36,513 nucleotides of DNA, from contig NZ_JAJAUZ010000071.1 of the NCBI RefSeq assembly GCF_020532645.1, positions 1-36,513 of the forward strand, read 5' to 3'. This document shows positions 35,088-36,513 of the stretch, one piece after another. Numbering within the stretch: the stretch's first letter is position 1; the number at the start of each line of letters is the position of its first letter. The translations under genes were made by a program, and so were the position numbers. Source of the DNA: Streptomyces bambusae (GTDB taxonomy: Bacteria > Actinomycetota > Actinomycetes > Streptomycetales > Streptomycetaceae). Under the pieces are notes generated by a model. It had not been told where the DNA came from. It saw only the letters and a list, made by a program, of their open reading frames with translations, and made no database searches.

Positions 35088-36397
35088 TGGCGCTCACCGG
35101 ACGCGCCGCCCTGCTGGCGGCCCTCGGCAGCCTCCCGGTCGGCCTGCTGGAACCCGGCTGGGCCGGCCTGCTCGCCGTCAACGGACCGCTGGCGCTCGCC
35201 TGCGCCTGCGACTACGCCCTGGCCGCCCCGGTCCGGACGCTGCGCCTGGACCGCTCCGGCGACACGTCCGTCCGGCTCGGCGACCCGGCCGACGTCCACC
35301 TGACCGTCACCAACACCGGCAGCCGCCCGCTGCGGGCCCGGCTCCGCGACGCCTGGCCGCCCAGCAGCTGGACCGCCGGCGCCGAGGCCGCCGCCTCCCG
35401 GCACCGTGTGACGGTCCCGCCGGGCGAGCGCCGCATGGTGACGACCCGGCTGCACCCCACCCGCCGCGGCGACCGCCGCGCCGACCGGGTCACGATCCGC
35501 TCGTACGGGCCGCTGGGCCTGCTCGCCCGGCAGGGCAGCCACGACGTGCCGTGGACGGTCCGTGTCCTGCCGGAGTTCGCGAGCCGCAAGCACCTGCCGT
35601 CGAAGCTGGCCCGGCTCCGCGAACTCGACGGCCGCACCAGCGTCCTGACCCGCGGGGAGGGCACCGAGTTCGACAGCCTCCGGGACTACAGCCCCGGCGA
35701 CGACACCCGGTCCATCGACTGGCGGGCCACCGCCCGCCGCCCCCGCGTCGCCGTCCGCACCTGGCGCCCGGAACGCGACCGCCACATCCTCATCTGCCTG
35801 GACACGGGCCGTACGTCGGCCGGCCGGGTCGGTGACGCCCCCCGCCTGGACGCCGCGATGGACGCGGCCCTCCTGCTGGCGGCGCTGGCGTCCCGCGCAG
35901 GCGACCGCGTGGACCTGCTGGCCCACGACCGCCGGGTCCGCGCCCTGGTCCAGGGCCGGGCCGCCCGCGACGTCCTGCCCGCCCTGGTCAACGCAATGGC
36001 TCCGCTGGAGCCGGAGCTCGTCGAGACGGACGCCCGCACGATGGTGTCGACGATCCTCACGAGCGCGCCGCGCCGCTCCCTGGTCGTCCTCCTGACGAGT
36101 CTGGATGCCGCCCCCATCGAGGAGGGCCTGCTCCCGGTGCTGCCGCAGCTCACCCAGCGCCACACGGTCCTGGTGGCTTCCGTGGCCGACCCGCACATCG
36201 AGAGCATGTCCGCCTCCCGCGGCTCCGCCGCAGCCGTCTACGAGGCCGCTGCCGGCGCCCAGGCCCGCGAACAGCGCCGCCGTACGGCCGACCAGCTCGC
36301 ACGTCACGGAGTGACGGTCGTCGACGCCGTTCCGGACCAGCTCGCCCCGGCTCTGGCCGACGCGTACCTGTCTCTGAAGGCCGCCGGCCGCCTGTAG
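35087..36397 (+). CDS. DUF58 (VWA-like) protein, MoxR partner
   Basis: Protein of 436 residues. Two short hydrophobic stretches at the N-terminus (about 7-45) suggest membrane anchoring. A beta-rich middle domain (about 50-160) follows. The DUF58 signature GEGTEFDSLRDYSPGDDTRSIDWRATAR is at about 190-217. After it comes a VWA-like region, ILICLDTGRTSAG (234-246), where the metal-site motif reads D239-T-G-R-T. DUF58 proteins pair with MoxR ATPases; the substrate is not known here. ATG 35087 overlaps the MoxR stop by one base. It is the last gene of the operon and is followed by a strong terminator hairpin. Confidence 0.92.
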   Translation: MALTGRAALLAALGSLPVGLLEPGWAGLLAVNGPLALACACDYALAAPVRTLRLDRSGDTSVRLGDPADVHLTVTNTGSRPLRARLRDAWPPSSWTAGAEAAASRHRVTVPPGERRMVTTRLHPTRRGDRRADRVTIRSYGPLGLLARQGSHDVPWTVRVLPEFASRKHLPSKLARLRELDGRTSVLTRGEGTEFDSLRDYSPGDDTRSIDWRATARRPRVAVRTWRPERDRHILICLDTGRTSAGRVGDAPRLDAAMDAALLLAALASRAGDRVDLLAHDRRVRALVQGRAARDVLPALVNAMAPLEPELVETDARTMVSTILTSAPRRSLVVLLTSLDAAPIEEGLLPVLPQLTQRHTVLVASVADPHIESMSASRGSAAAVYEAAAGAQAREQRRRTADQLARHGVTVVDAVPDQLAPALADAYLSLKAAGRL

Positions 36398-36420
36398 ACC
36401 CGGCTGGAAGGCAGAAACAA

Positions 36421-36446
36421 GAAGAGGCCCCCGCGGGGGCCTCTTC
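36421..36446 (+). terminator. Rho-independent terminator after the DUF58 gene
   Basis: GAAGAGGCCCCC (36421-36432) pairs with GGGGGCCTCTTC (36435-36446), followed by GTTTTCC. It lies 24 bases after the last stop codon of the operon. The innermost pairs probably open to form the loop. Confidence 0.85.
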
Positions 36447-36494
36447 GTTTTCCTCCGGACCGCACTGATCCGGGCCGTGAACGCAGAAAAGCCC

Positions 36495-36513
36495 CGCACC
36501 GTAACCCGGTGCG
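36495..36513. terminator. Second hairpin, cut by window end
   Basis: CGCACCG (36495-36501) pairs with CGGTGCG (36507-36513) around loop TAACC. The left flank AAAAGCCC suggests the stem continues beyond the window, probably ending a convergent gene. Confidence 0.55.

Overview
The window is a very GC-rich actinobacterial chromosome segment, almost certainly Streptomyces or a close relative. The codon third positions are nearly all G or C, GTG starts are common, and translational overlaps are frequent. The block mtrA-mtrB-lpqB-comFC-hpf-...-secA-Rv3235-like is the conserved neighbourhood also known from Mycobacterium tuberculosis (Rv3235 to Rv3246c). No tRNA, rRNA, CRISPR array, transposase or phage gene was seen, so this is core chromosome.

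Layout. (1) 1-2175: 3' part of a large FtsK/SpoIIIE-type ATPase with a degenerate P-loop. (2) 2359-5925: CUT1-type sugar ABC importer (lipoprotein plus two permeases, no ATPase). The first permease carries an unusual extracytoplasmic insert. (3) 5993-10809: wall teichoic-acid-like module, made of a GT2/CDP-glycerol glycerophosphotransferase fusion, a TetR regulator, and a TagGH-type ABC exporter read divergently from the regulator. Two operator-like sites lie between the regulator and the exporter. (4) 10960-15963: giant NAD-dependent glutamate dehydrogenase. (5) 16332-17606: HAD phosphatase and a small conserved protein. (6) 17866-21157: Rv3235-family protein converging on secA. (7) 21386-23205: a GNAT acetyltransferase and a YcaQ/AlkZ-type DNA glycosylase, both apparently leaderless. 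(8) 23260-30627 (minus strand): NarL-type response regulator, long-form hpf, comFC, lpqB, mtrB and mtrA. (9) 30895-36397 (plus strand): a tightly coupled five-gene MoxR/DUF58/DUF4129/DUF4350 membrane operon, divergent from mtrA.

Together these genes serve envelope biogenesis and its control: protein export (SecA), an envelope-sensing two-component system with its lipoprotein (MtrAB-LpqB), teichoic acid polymerisation and export, and the membrane-anchored MoxR/DUF58 system. Ribosome hibernation (HPF) and glutamate catabolism (GDH) add housekeeping functions. No wholly new system is evident. The points most worth a second look are the permease insert, the TetR operator pair in front of the teichoic acid exporter, the MoxR/DUF58 operon beside mtrA, and a family of intergenic repeats, one of which is split by a terminator hairpin.
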